From the NCBI GenBank assembly GCA_903831455.1, contig CAIKXV010000044.1:1-54608 (forward strand): DNA of 54,608 bases, given 5' to 3'. Shown here piece after piece: positions 26,724 to 34,792 of this stretch (position 1 is the stretch's first letter; each line of letters begins with the position of its first letter). This DNA comes from an uncultured Pseudomonadota bacterium. Lineage in GTDB: Bacteria > Pseudomonadota > Gammaproteobacteria > Burkholderiales > CAIKXV01. The notes beneath the pieces were generated by a model, which ran no database searches, had not been told where the DNA came from, and saw only the letters and a program-made list of their open reading frames with translations. The position numbers and the translations under genes were made by a program.

Positions 26724-27404
26724 CTAGTCCCTCTTCCTCAATTCCACCCCGAACTCCCCGCGCAGCACGTCGCGGATGGGCTCGAAGCACACGCCCTCGC
26801 GGACCACGCTGAAGTCGCGGAAGTCGATCATCGTGCTCGAGCGCCCCTGCGGGTTGGCGTAGCGGGACTCCCCGTAGTCGATGACGATGTCGGCGGCATC
26901 GAGGATCGGCGGCTCGATGTCCTCCACCCGGTACTTCGACCCGGTCAGCGACACGTTGGCCGAGGAGCCCACCAGCGGCACGCCGCGCGCCCAGGACAGC
27001 CGCGCGATCGCATCGCGCAGGCGCCCGGCATTGATCAGCAGGTTGAGCGTGCCGTCCTTGTTCGCGTTGTCCAGCACGAACGGATCGAGGTTCCCGAGGA
27101 ACGGGTGGTCGCGGCGGAAGGGTGCGATCACCGACAGCGGCAGGCCGTGGCGGACGGTGACCGCGCGCACGATCTCGCGGCCGCGCGCGTCCATCACGTG
27201 CACCTCGTCGTGCATCGGCAGGCAGCCGACGATGCCGGTGGGTCGGGAGAAGCTGCGCCCCTTCGCCGCGTAGATGCGGCGCACCGAGGCCTCGCTGCGC
27301 CCGAGCACCGCATAGGCGACGTCGAGATAGATGAGCGCCACGCCGCCGTCCACCAGCACCTGCATCACGCGCTCGGCATCGGCGCTCACGTCATCGGGTT
27401 CCAT
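26724..27404 (-). CDS. Sua5/YciO/YrdC-domain protein
   Basis: A 226-residue single-domain protein of the YrdC/Sua5 family, which makes threonylcarbamoyl-adenylate for tRNA t6A37 or, in some paralogues, acts in other carbamoylation reactions. Characteristic parts are VDGGVALIYLDVAYAVLG (usual TDTVYGLG strand-loop), AAKGRSFSRPTGIVG (usual KxR...P), LINAGRLRDAIARL and the VGSSANVSLTGS block. The TDTxYGL motif is changed to LDVAYAVL, so this may be a divergent paralogue rather than the main TsaC/Sua5 enzyme. The ATG at 27404 has GGGAGAA upstream; extension to 27614 would run into the hsdM relic. Confidence 0.82.
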   Translation of the reverse strand: MEPDDVSADAERVMQVLVDGGVALIYLDVAYAVLGRSEASVRRIYAAKGRSFSRPTGIVGCLPMHDEVHVMDARGREIVRAVTVRHGLPLSVIAPFRRDHPFLGNLDPFVLDNANKDGTLNLLINAGRLRDAIARLSWARGVPLVGSSANVSLTGSKYRVEDIEPPILDAADIVIDYGESRYANPQGRSSTMIDFRDFSVVREGVCFEPIRDVLRGEFGVELRKRD

Positions 27405-27445
27405 GCACGTTCTCCCACGGCGCACGTCTTGCAATCCACCACAGT

Positions 27446-27718
27446 CTACGGGGTTCGCCGTGCGCCTGGCGTGAGCCCTGCACGACGGCTGTGATCGACA
27501 TGCCAGGTGGCCGCGCGCGAGTGGCGGTTGGCCGAGCGGTAGAGGCTGACCCACTCGGCAAGGTCTTCGCGCCCCAGCGGGTGGGTCTTCCGCGTGAAGT
27601 GCGTGTCCGTGCACAGGTCGCAGAGGCGGAGCCGGCGCGCCTGCCCGGTCTCGCGGGCCGGCTTCTTGTCACAGATGATCACGTGGGCCTTCACGCCCTG
27701 CGCGTGGAGCAGGCCCAT
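27446..27718 (-). pseudogene. hsdM: hsdM relic, C-terminal part
   Basis: Read on the minus strand from 27718, the first 70 or so residues match the late part of type I restriction-modification methyltransferases (HsdM, N6-adenine): AQGVKAHVIICDKKPARET, LRLCDLCTDTHFT, KTHPLGREDLAEWV and NRHSRAATW appear in the same order and spacing as intact HsdM. Similarity stops after ATW, and the upstream catalytic region (the NPPF motif) is missing. The N-terminal remnant of the same gene lies at 28660-28791 on the same strand. Certainly not functional as a methylase. Confidence 0.75.
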
Positions 27719-27767
27719 GGTCGGGCGCGGCCGCGCAGGCCGTGCATGGCGGCCGGGATCGGGCCGT

Positions 27768-27799
27768 CCTCGCCATCCTCGCCATCCTCGCCATCCTCG
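27768..27799. repeat. 9-base tandem repeat, three and a half copies
   Basis: CCTCGCCAT is repeated three times exactly (27768-27794), followed by CCTCG. It lies in the sequence that replaced the middle of hsdM. The repeat is too short and lacks the spacers expected of a CRISPR. The rest of 27719-28156 shows no convincing gene. Confidence 0.85.
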
Positions 27800-28156
27800 T
27801 TGTGCTGCGGGCGAAGTGCGCTCAGCCTCGCGCAGACATGCGCTCCCCCGGATGTCGATGACTCGACGCGTCCTCCGGGGCTCCCCGCCCGCCTGCCGGG
27901 ACCGTTCTCCAGAGTCACGGCCTGGGCGATACGCGCGGGCCGGTCGCAGCGGTCTCGCACGGCGGAGCAATGGGCGAATGGCTCGAATGCGTCGAAGGGG
28001 TCGCCCAGCCATGCGAGAATCCAGCCGGAGGGGTCTGGTCCGATGCAGGCAGTACACCGGGCGGACAACCCGAACGTCCCTGCGGCACCCCTCGGCCATC
28101 CAGTTGCTGGAGGCCACTGTCGCGATTCGTTCGAACACGAGGCAGCCGCCACGCCC

Positions 28157-28714
28157 ATGATCACCGTCAATCGCCTCTTCGGGTTGAGCGGCTTCCTGTT
28201 GGGGGGCGGAGTGTGGCTGGCCTCCTATGACCGGATTGGCGCCTACCTCGACGGCTCTGCTGTCGCTGCCCCGCTGGAGCCGCTCGCGGTTCTCCGGGGA
28301 ATCGTGGCGGGCTCCCTGCTGACCATGGTCACCGGCCTGGCGCTGATCGGCGCCGTCGAAGGGGCGCTTTCCGGCATGCTCTACGGCGCCATCATTCGCC
28401 GCCATGCACGAGGCAATCCCGGATTGGGTTTGCGTCTGCCCATCGGCGGACTACTGGGTGCGCTCATTGCGGTGACCTGTGCCGCGCTGTTTGCTGCCGC
28501 GCTGCTCTCGGTCCAGTTCCTGAGCAACGAGTTCACCGGCACGATCGTCGCGTTCGTGGTCTCGGGCATGCAACGCTGGTCGCTCCAGTACTACCTGGCG
28601 CATGGGTTCACGGGCGCGATCTGCGGTGCAGTCGCCGCAGCGTGTGCGACTGGATCCGTCTACAACGCGCTCGCGGAACGCAAGCCCTCGCACTCACCGA
28701 GCTGCTCATCGTAG
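28157..28714 (+). CDS. Putative integral membrane protein, unknown function
   Basis: A 185-residue hydrophobic protein with about four membrane helices, near residues 5-22, 43-75, 95-120 and 145-167. No family was recognised. It lies inside the stretch that interrupts hsdM, on the opposite strand, and its last codons run through the N-terminal hsdM relic, so its 3' end (from about AERKPSHSP) may be an accident of the junction. No strong ribosome-binding site precedes ATG 28157. It could be a real cargo gene or a truncated one. Confidence 0.5.
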   Translation: MITVNRLFGLSGFLLGGGVWLASYDRIGAYLDGSAVAAPLEPLAVLRGIVAGSLLTMVTGLALIGAVEGALSGMLYGAIIRRHARGNPGLGLRLPIGGLLGALIAVTCAALFAAALLSVQFLSNEFTGTIVAFVVSGMQRWSLQYYLAHGFTGAICGAVAAACATGSVYNALAERKPSHSPSCSS

Positions 28715-28791
28715 TCGCCATCGCTCATCCCGACGTCGCGCAGGAATGTGCAGTTGTTCCAGAGCGGCTGGACGAGGGTGCTGGTGTTCAT
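28660..28791 (-). pseudogene. hsdM: hsdM relic, N-terminal part, ATGA-coupled to the HEPN gene
   Basis: From the ATG at 28791 the minus strand reads MNTSTLVQPLWNNCTFLRDV and then GMSDGDYDEQL, closely matching the well-conserved N-terminus of HsdM (MNTxxLVQKLWNYCNVLRDDGxSYGDYVEQL). Similarity ends abruptly about 33 residues in and a TAG follows at 28662-28660. The ATG overlaps the stop of the HEPN gene (ATGA), showing that hsdM was once the third gene of the MNT-HEPN operon. Several substitutions at conserved sites indicate decay after loss of function. Confidence 0.75.
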
Positions 28792-29222
28792 GAGTGGGGC
28801 GGCGGCAAGGCCTTGATCTGTGCTGCCACCCGAGCGCAGGCGGCAACGAGGTCAGTGACAAAGCGGTCATCGATGTCCAGGCGGCCCTCATACTCGCCCA
28901 GGTTGCGCAGGTCGTGGCCCTTGGCAAGCACACGCCAGACCTCGGGGCCCAGGCCCAAGGTGTCGGGCAGTGCCTGAAAGACGATGAAGCGTTTGTTCGC
29001 GGGACGGTAGCCGTGCCAGCGCAGGGCCGCCAGGCACAGGGCGTGGGCCGCGTTGTAGGCGAGATCGAAACGACTCTCCAGCGCCAGCGCGAGGTTGCCT
29101 GCATCGTGCAGGCGCGCCAGGCCCGAGCGAAGCAGGCCGGCAAACTCGTCAGCGGCCGGCGGCTCCGCGTGCAGCACGCCGGCGCCGCACAGCCGATCAA
29201 GGTTCGGAGAGGGCATCGTCAC
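28788..29222 (-). CDS. HEPN-domain protein, probable partner of the MNT gene
   Basis: A 144-residue all-alpha protein resembling HEPN-domain proteins of MNT-HEPN modules. The central helices read ALESRFDLAYNAAHALCLAALRWHGYRPAN, followed by the conserved HDLRNLGEYEG and a final helix. HEPN proteins of such pairs act as RNA-cleaving toxins or as part of complexes kept inactive by AMP-transfer from the nucleotidyltransferase. The canonical RxxxxxxH nuclease motif is not clear here, so toxicity is uncertain. It overlaps the MNT gene by 26 bases and its stop overlaps the hsdM start, so all three were co-translated. Confidence 0.75.
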   Translation of the reverse strand: MTMPSPNLDRLCGAGVLHAEPPAADEFAGLLRSGLARLHDAGNLALALESRFDLAYNAAHALCLAALRWHGYRPANKRFIVFQALPDTLGLGPEVWRVLAKGHDLRNLGEYEGRLDIDDRFVTDLVAACARVAAQIKALPPPHS

Positions 29223-29856
29223 CGCCTATCAGCCAGATGCGCGGCTGAGCCTGCACGCGTGTGATGAAGCTGTCGCCTTTTGCAGCGCGCAGCGCCCACT
29301 GCTTTCGCGAGTAGATGGTGGGCTTCACCTCCCGCCCCAGTTGGTGGGTCACCTCTTCCAGCGCCGTGAACAGATCCGGATAGGTCAGGTCGTCGCTCAC
29401 GATCATCAGATCAACATCGCTGCTCGCGGTGTCCTGCCGCTTGGCCACCGAGCCGTAGACGAACGCAGCGTGGATGCGGGGCGCCAGCGATGCCAGGGCC
29501 TGCCGCAAGGGCTCCGCCAGACCCATCGTCTTGCTCGCGATCCCGCACAACTCGGCAAAGATGGGCGCAGCGGGGTTGGCCTGGTAGTACTTCTGGCGGC
29601 CGCTGACCTGCTGCGTCACCAGCCCGCTGTGCGCCAGACGCGCCAGCTCACGCTGCACGGCGCCGGACCCCCCGCCTGTGAGCGCCATCAGCTCCGCAGC
29701 GTAGAAGCTGCGCCCGGGCTGGCCGAAGAGCAGGCCCAGCACGCGTTGCTGCGTGGCGCTGAAGAGGGCGTCTGCCAGGCCCGTGCGCAGCGCGGCGGGC
29801 TCGGCGGGCGTGGGGGCGCGCAGCATCTTGGCCCGGCCTGTGTCTTTCGTACCCAT
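29197..29856 (-). CDS. Winged-helix regulator fused to a nucleotidyltransferase domain (MNT antitoxin-like)
   Basis: A 219-residue two-domain protein. Residues about 30-95 form a winged helix (ATQQRVLGLLFGQPGRSFYAAELMAL, then VQRELARLAHSGLV and GRQKYYQAN). Residues about 125-200 form a minimal nucleotidyltransferase with the catalytic pattern GS (135-136) and D147/D149 (SSDVDLMIV). Fused forms like this probably bind their own promoter as well as modify the HEPN partner. The ATG at 29856 is chosen because the TATAAT-like box is about ten bases upstream, giving an almost leaderless message. TTG 29877 and ATG 29826 are alternatives; none has a clear ribosome-binding site. Confidence 0.8.
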   Translation of the reverse strand: MGTKDTGRAKMLRAPTPAEPAALRTGLADALFSATQQRVLGLLFGQPGRSFYAAELMALTGGGSGAVQRELARLAHSGLVTQQVSGRQKYYQANPAAPIFAELCGIASKTMGLAEPLRQALASLAPRIHAAFVYGSVAKRQDTASSDVDLMIVSDDLTYPDLFTALEEVTHQLGREVKPTIYSRKQWALRAAKGDSFITRVQAQPRIWLIGGDDALSEP

Positions 29857-29883
29857 ATTGGGGTGGATTATGCCCAATTTGGG
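29852..29883 (-). promoter_or_regulatory. Candidate autoregulated promoter with two CCCA-N3-TGGG operators
   Basis: CCCATATTGGG (29852-29862) and CCCAATTTGGG (29873-29883) are imperfect palindromes of the same design, CCCA-N3-TGGG, spaced exactly 21 bases, i.e. two helical turns. Between them on the minus strand lies CATAAT (29872-29867), a -10-like box. Binding of the winged-helix protein encoded just downstream would cover the promoter on one face. Confidence 0.6.
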
Positions 29884-29929
29884 GTTTTTCGCCAGCCCCG
29901 CGCCGCAGCGCTGCGACCGGCATCACGCG

Positions 29930-30400
29930 TTACTTTCGCAGTTCCCGCAGCCGCACCCACTCGCCATCGCGGCGAAACCGCCAGAAGTGCCAACCGTTCA
30001 CCGCGCGGCCGACGACGGCCTTGCCCGCGGCCGATGGCGATCCGTAAACATGGCCGCCGTAGGCCACCTGCCCGCTCTTGCGCAGCGAGGCCGTGTAGCG
30101 CTTGCCCTTGTACTTCGCACGCGGCGACAGGCGACGCTCAATCAGGCCGGCCCGCGCATCGCTGCCGCACGATTCAGCCGCCTCGCGGCGCATGCGGCGA
30201 TGGACGCCTCCATCGCCCAGCAGCCGCGCCCGCTCCTTCCGCTGGCGTGCTGACACCTGGCGGTTGAGTTCGCGCTTAAAGTCCTGCGCGCCCGGCAGCC
30301 GGCCCTTCACCCGATTGCCCGAGGGATCGACAATCCGCAGCAGCAGGGACTCGATCGGCTTCACGTGCTCGCCCTTGCTGGTCAGGTAGACGCTGACCAC
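29930..30400 (-). CDS. RAMA-domain protein (restriction-methylase-associated)
   Basis: The C-terminal 60 or so residues (KYKGKRYTASLRKSGQV, then YGSPSAAGKAVVGRAVNGWHFWRF and LRELRK) match the RAMA domain, an accessory domain found with restriction enzymes and adenine methylases and thought to contact modified DNA. The N-terminal part is basic and not recognised. The frame opens at 30568, but the early part is low-complexity; GTG 30400, preceded by a G-rich stretch, is a plausible start giving 156 residues. It lies upstream of the MNT-HEPN-hsdM genes on the same strand and is probably part of the same former defence island. Confidence 0.6.
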   Translation of the reverse strand: MVSVYLTSKGEHVKPIESLLLRIVDPSGNRVKGRLPGAQDFKRELNRQVSARQRKERARLLGDGGVHRRMRREAAESCGSDARAGLIERRLSPRAKYKGKRYTASLRKSGQVAYGGHVYGSPSAAGKAVVGRAVNGWHFWRFRRDGEWVRLRELRK

Positions 30401-30594
30401 GCCCCCAACGCTGAACGCGGACGGGATCGCCGGGCCCGTCGGCGCCGCCCGCCGGCCGATGCGGGGCAACGCTCGCCTTGTCCCCCCACCCCACCCTCCG
30501 GTACCCTGCCCGCAGTCTGGACACGACACCGCGATCGGCCCTCGTCGGGCCTGAATCGCCGCGCGCATCGCCGCGCATTCCGGAGGAGACCCGC

Positions 30595-31620
30595 ATGACT
30601 ACCCTGCCCCGGGCGCACCGCCGCCCCGCCTCGGACGTTGCCCTCGCCACCCTGGCCCTGCTGGCCGCCACCGGCCCGCTGGCCCTCGGCGACGCGCGGG
30701 CGCAGGCTCCCGCCGGCGCATGGCCGACCAAGCCGGTGCGCATGATCGTGGGCTTCTCCGCGGGCAGCAACAGCGACTCGCTCGCGCGCCCGCTCGCGCA
30801 GCGCCTGTCCGAGGTGGCCGGCCAGCCGGTGGTGGTCGACAACCGCCCCGGCGCCTCGGGCAACATCGCGATGGAGATCGTGGCCAAGTCCGCCCCCGAC
30901 GGCCACACGCTCTTCAGCGGCCCGGGCTCCTCGGTCACCACCAACCCGCACATGCACGCGAAGATGCCGATCGACGTGCTGCGCGACCTCCTGCCCATCG
31001 TCCCGCTGGGCCAGTTCTCCGCGCTGCTGGTGGTGCACCCCTCGCTGCCCGCCCGGTCGGTGAAGGAACTGGTGGCCCTCGCGCGCAGCAAGCCCGGCAT
31101 GATCAGCTTCGGCTCGCCCGGACACGGTACCGGCTTTCACCTGGCCACCGAACTGTTCAAGGTGCGCGCGGGCTTCGACGCGGTGCACGTGCCCTACGCG
31201 AACTCGAGCGCGATGCTCTCCGACCTGATCGGCGGGCGCATCGAGATGATGATCTTCTCGGCGATCGTGATGGCCCCGCACGTGAAGACCGGCAAACTGC
31301 GCGCGCTCGCCACCACCGGACGCGAGCGCTCCAGCGTGCTGCCCGACCTGCCCACCATCGCGCAGGCCGGCGTGCCCGACTACGAATACACCGCCTTCCA
31401 CGGCCTGTTCGGCCCGGGTGGGATGTCGCGCGACACCGCCGAGCGGGTGAACGCGCTGGTGGCGAAGGTGCTCGCGCTGCCCGACGTGCGCGAGTTCTAC
31501 GCCAGCCAGAACGTGGACCCGATGGTGATGTCCCCCGCCGACTTCACCGCCCGGGTGCGCGCCGAGCACGACAAGTGGGGCAGGCTCATCCGCGACGCGG
31601 GCATCAAGGCCACGCTGTAG
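30595..31620 (+). CDS. Bug/TctC-type receptor 12
   Basis: ATG 30595 follows CGGAGGAGAC; the frame back to 30478 is not conserved. The 341-residue product has a signal region ending ARAQ. The first loop is GFSAGSNSD. The normally invariant lysine of HVPYK is replaced: HVPYANSSAMLSDL. FGSPGHGTGFHL is also atypical and YTAFHGLFGPGGMS replaces the usual WxGxxxPxGTP. These changes all fall in predicted ligand-contact segments, so the ligand may differ from those of its neighbours. It precedes the hydroxyisobutyrate-dehydrogenase-like gene by 281 bases. Confidence 0.92.
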   Translation: MTTLPRAHRRPASDVALATLALLAATGPLALGDARAQAPAGAWPTKPVRMIVGFSAGSNSDSLARPLAQRLSEVAGQPVVVDNRPGASGNIAMEIVAKSAPDGHTLFSGPGSSVTTNPHMHAKMPIDVLRDLLPIVPLGQFSALLVVHPSLPARSVKELVALARSKPGMISFGSPGHGTGFHLATELFKVRAGFDAVHVPYANSSAMLSDLIGGRIEMMIFSAIVMAPHVKTGKLRALATTGRERSSVLPDLPTIAQAGVPDYEYTAFHGLFGPGGMSRDTAERVNALVAKVLALPDVREFYASQNVDPMVMSPADFTARVRAEHDKWGRLIRDAGIKATL

Positions 31621-31901
31621 GCGCGGTGGCTACCGCGTCGAGGCGCCGCGCGCACGCGCGTCCCGCCATGGGCGAGGACCCGAGCGCGGATGATTCCGCG
31701 AGCCGCGCAAGTGGGCTGCACGCCCCCGCGACCGTCGCTCGCGCTGCAGCTGGATGGCCGATGGCCTGCCACCGCCCACCCATCCGATGACCGAGTTCGT
31801 TTCCAGCCGCACAATCCACCCGGTGCCGACGGTGGGCAAGGACTGAACCCGCGTGGCGGCCCACGCCGCCACCCCGAAGCGACCCCATGAGGAGACACGC
31901 G

Positions 31902-32828
31902 ATGCCGACACGCATCGGACTGGTGGGCATGGGCCTGATGGGCCAGGCCTTCATCCACAACCTGCACCAGCGGGGCTTCGTCGTGCAGGGGTTCGACCCC
32001 TCCGCCACACGCATGGACCAGCTCCGCGCGCAGGGCGGGCACCCGGTCGACAGCCCGGCGGCGGTCGCGGGCGGGGTCGATCGGGTGATCGTCTCGGTGC
32101 CCAGCAGCGCGATCGGGCGCGAGGTGCTGCTCGGCGCGAACGGCATTGCCGAAGGCGCGGGCGAAGGCCTGATCGTCTGCGACACCACCACCGCGCGCCC
32201 CGAGGACTCCGAGGCACTCGCCGCCGAGCTGGCCGCGCGCGGCATCGGTTTCCTCGACTCGGCGGTGAGCGGCACCAGCACCATGGCCCATGCCGGCGAC
32301 CTCGTGGTGCTGGCCGGCGGCGAGCGCGCGCACTTCGACGCCTGCCTGCCGCTGTTCGCAGGCTTCAGCCGCGGCGCCTGGCACGTCGGGCCGGTCGGCG
32401 CGGGCGCGCGCACCAAGATCATCGTGAACCTGGTGCTGGCCGGCAACCGCTTCGCGCTGGCCGAGGGGCTGCTGATGGGCGAGAAGGCCGGGCTGGACTG
32501 CCCGACGCTGCTCGAGGTGCTCAAGGACAGCGCCTGCGGCTCGAAGACCATGGTCGACAAGGGGCCGAAGATGCTGTCGGCCGACTACTCGCGCCAGGGC
32601 CAGGTGAAGATCTCGCTCAAGGACAGCCGGCTGATGATCGAGATGGGACAGAAGCTGGGGGCCCCCACGCTGATGATCGGCCTGTACTCGCAGCTGCTGC
32701 AGGCGGCCGCCGAGAAGGGCTATGCCGAGAAGGACTCGGTGGCGTTCTACGAGATCCTGCGCGGCATGGCCGGGCTGGAGGAGCGCCGCGGCATCGACGA
32801 CGTGCCGTTCGGCCGCACGCCCCACTGA
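31902..32828 (+). CDS. 3-hydroxyisobutyrate-dehydrogenase-family oxidoreductase
   Basis: A 308-residue beta-hydroxyacid dehydrogenase. The N-terminal Rossmann motif is IGLVGMGLMGQAF (residues 5-17). DSAVSGTSTMAHAGDLVVLAGG (119-140) is the substrate-binding block, where most members have DAPVSGG. The catalytic lysine is Lys172 in GARTKIIVN. FDPSATRMDQL after the second strand suggests a choice between NAD and NADP that cannot be settled here. ATG 31902 has GAGGAGA upstream. It probably oxidises a hydroxy acid or reduces a semialdehyde; it lies downstream of receptor 12 and converges with the CocE-type gene. Confidence 0.92.
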   Translation: MPTRIGLVGMGLMGQAFIHNLHQRGFVVQGFDPSATRMDQLRAQGGHPVDSPAAVAGGVDRVIVSVPSSAIGREVLLGANGIAEGAGEGLIVCDTTTARPEDSEALAAELAARGIGFLDSAVSGTSTMAHAGDLVVLAGGERAHFDACLPLFAGFSRGAWHVGPVGAGARTKIIVNLVLAGNRFALAEGLLMGEKAGLDCPTLLEVLKDSACGSKTMVDKGPKMLSADYSRQGQVKISLKDSRLMIEMGQKLGAPTLMIGLYSQLLQAAAEKGYAEKDSVAFYEILRGMAGLEERRGIDDVPFGRTPH

Positions 32829-33016
32829 GGCGGCCGCCCCGGCCACGCGGGCATGGGCGCCACCGGTTCACGGTGGGCTGGCCACCGGATATCGGCCGCC
32901 TGCGCGCTCGCACCGGACGACACCTTCGGGCGCGATGCATCGGGCCGCGTTGCCAGGGCTGCAAGGCCTGGAGCGCGATGCCAGGGACGCGACGCCCGGG
33001 TGGCTGCGCTCGCGGC

Positions 33017-33044
33017 GCGATGTGGGGATCGCGATGTGGGGATC
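33017..33044. repeat. 14-base tandem duplication
   Basis: GCGATGTGGGGATC occurs twice back to back (33017-33030 and 33031-33044) in the convergent intergenic region between the dehydrogenase and hydrolase genes. Related fragments (GCGATGCCAGGGA, GAGATGCCCGGGA) lie nearby, so the region looks like degenerate short repeats. Confidence 0.75.
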
Positions 33045-33109
33045 ACAATGCCGGGGGCGAGATGCCCGGGAAGGCATCCCGCCGATCCCCACCCAGCCGG
33101 GGCGTGCGT

Positions 33110-34792
33110 CTACTTCGCGCGCGGGATCACCGGCAGCAGCAGGAACGACTCGTGCTCGCCGCCCGCATGCACCGTGTTCGTGCCGGTGTTGTAGTCGGCG
33201 TGGTAGTGCATGTACGACTGGCTGCCCACGCCGTCGCGCGGCTGCACGTCGAGCCGCAGCCGGCTGCCCTTGGCGAACACCATCGAGGTCGGCCAGATCT
33301 CCACCTGCACCTGCACGATCTCCCCGGGGGTGAGGTAGAGCCGGCGCTTGTGCCGGTGGTAGGGGCGATAGGGCAGCGACAGTTCCGGGTCCAGTTCGCG
33401 GTGCGAGGCGCGCAGCCAGCCCTTGGCCACCGGCACCGGGGTGCCCTGCTGCCCGGTCTCCATGACCTCGTTGCCGTCGGCGTCGAAGTGGCGGATCGTC
33501 AGGAACAGGTCCATGTCCTCGCTGCTGCTCGACACCCACAGCGTCGCCGACAGCGGGCCGGTGATCTCCATGTCCTCGGGCATCGGCGGGGTGACCAGCG
33601 CAACTCCCATGCCGGGCTTGATGCCTCCGCCCATCACCTGCGCCGAGGCCGCCGAGGTGGAGCCCATCGAGCCCATGCCGGTCGCCGCATAGGTGACCTG
33701 CGTGCTGGCCGCGGGATTGCGCTCGACCAGCGTGCCGCTCAGCGGCACGTCGGCGACCGAGGGCTTCGACAGGTCGAAGTAGAGCTTCGTCCACTGGGTG
33801 CGCGCGAGCGGCCACTCGTGCTCCATCCGCCAGTGGTAGGCGTTGTTGCCGGTACGGATGGCGAGCTTCACCGGCGGCTCGTCCATCACGCCGTTCTGCT
33901 CGCCCTTGAGCCAGTAGTCGAAGAAGCGCAGTTGGTCGCGCCGGCCGTCCTCCGAGTAGTACGGGTGCACGTGGGTGCCCGCCTGCATGCGCAGCCGGCG
34001 ATGCGGCGACTTCGACCGCATGTAGGCCTCGGTGTTGCCGCGCAGGTGCAGGCCCATGCCGGTCCAGTTGCCCACCGACAGGAACGGCACCTTGATGTCC
34101 TCCCAGCGCGCCTGCGCGCCGTAGAACGCGCCGCTGTCCAGGTTGTTGGTGAGCCAGAAGTGCAGCGTGTTCTTCTGCCAGGTGTCGGGGTGGATGCGCG
34201 AGGCACGGCCCTGGGTGTGGTGCAGCAAGTGCGCGGTGAACCAGTTGGTCATGAACAGCGACAGGATGCCGCCGTGGTAGATCGCGTCACGGTAGATGTC
34301 CGCGAACCCCTCCCAGGGGATCATCGCCTTGAGCGAAGGGGGCTGCTGGTTCGCGGCGAACCACTGGTTGATCGCGTAGTAGGAGATGCCCGACAGGCCC
34401 ACGTTGCCGTTGCACCAGGGCTGCGCGGCGGCCCATTCGATCGCGTCGTGGAAATCCACCGACTCGGCGCGCGACCACGGGTCGTACTGGCCCGGGGACT
34501 GGCCGGTGCCGCGCGCGTCCACCCGCACCGCGGCGTAGCCTCGCGGCACCCACCACTCCGGGTTGACCGTTTCCCAGTTCATCCAGGGGTTGTTCTTCTC
34601 CTCGAGGTCCGCCGGCGGCGTCCACGGCTTGTCCTTCTGGTAGGGGCCGAAGTTGAGCAGCGCCGGCACCTTCGAGTCGTCCTTGGGGCGGAACACGTCG
34701 GCCTTGAGCCGCGCGCCGTCTCGCATCGGGACATCGACGTCCTTTTCGAGCAGGAAGTGTTCGGTGACGACCGTCTGGGCGGGCTGGCTCAT
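33110..34792 (-). CDS. CocE/NonD-type alpha/beta hydrolase
   Basis: A 560-residue hydrolase of the X-Pro dipeptidyl-peptidase S15/CocE family. The N-terminal part has VPMRDGARLKADVFRP. The serine nucleophile is Ser137 in GLSGISYYA, where the family usually has GxSYxG; VRVDARGTGQSPG precedes it. The C-terminal jelly-roll (about 330-555) has GPLSATLWVSSSSEDMDLFL. These enzymes cleave acyl esters or amides of bulky molecules (cocaine, glutaryl-cephalosporins). ATG 34792 has TTGAGGAA upstream; the frame back to 34978 is unconserved. No signal peptide is seen. It is divergent from receptor 13. Confidence 0.9.
   Translation of the reverse strand: MSQPAQTVVTEHFLLEKDVDVPMRDGARLKADVFRPKDDSKVPALLNFGPYQKDKPWTPPADLEEKNNPWMNWETVNPEWWVPRGYAAVRVDARGTGQSPGQYDPWSRAESVDFHDAIEWAAAQPWCNGNVGLSGISYYAINQWFAANQQPPSLKAMIPWEGFADIYRDAIYHGGILSLFMTNWFTAHLLHHTQGRASRIHPDTWQKNTLHFWLTNNLDSGAFYGAQARWEDIKVPFLSVGNWTGMGLHLRGNTEAYMRSKSPHRRLRMQAGTHVHPYYSEDGRRDQLRFFDYWLKGEQNGVMDEPPVKLAIRTGNNAYHWRMEHEWPLARTQWTKLYFDLSKPSVADVPLSGTLVERNPAASTQVTYAATGMGSMGSTSAASAQVMGGGIKPGMGVALVTPPMPEDMEITGPLSATLWVSSSSEDMDLFLTIRHFDADGNEVMETGQQGTPVPVAKGWLRASHRELDPELSLPYRPYHRHKRRLYLTPGEIVQVQVEIWPTSMVFAKGSRLRLDVQPRDGVGSQSYMHYHADYNTGTNTVHAGGEHESFLLLPVIPRAK

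Noticed and set aside
27768-27799. Possible CRISPR or functional satellite
   Set aside because: A 9-base unit in three and a half perfect copies without spacers is simple tandem slippage, not a CRISPR.
27719-28405. Extended minus-strand frame upstream of the hsdM C-terminal relic
   Set aside because: Similarity to HsdM begins only near 27712; the upstream residues are low-complexity and unrelated, which marks the replacement junction.
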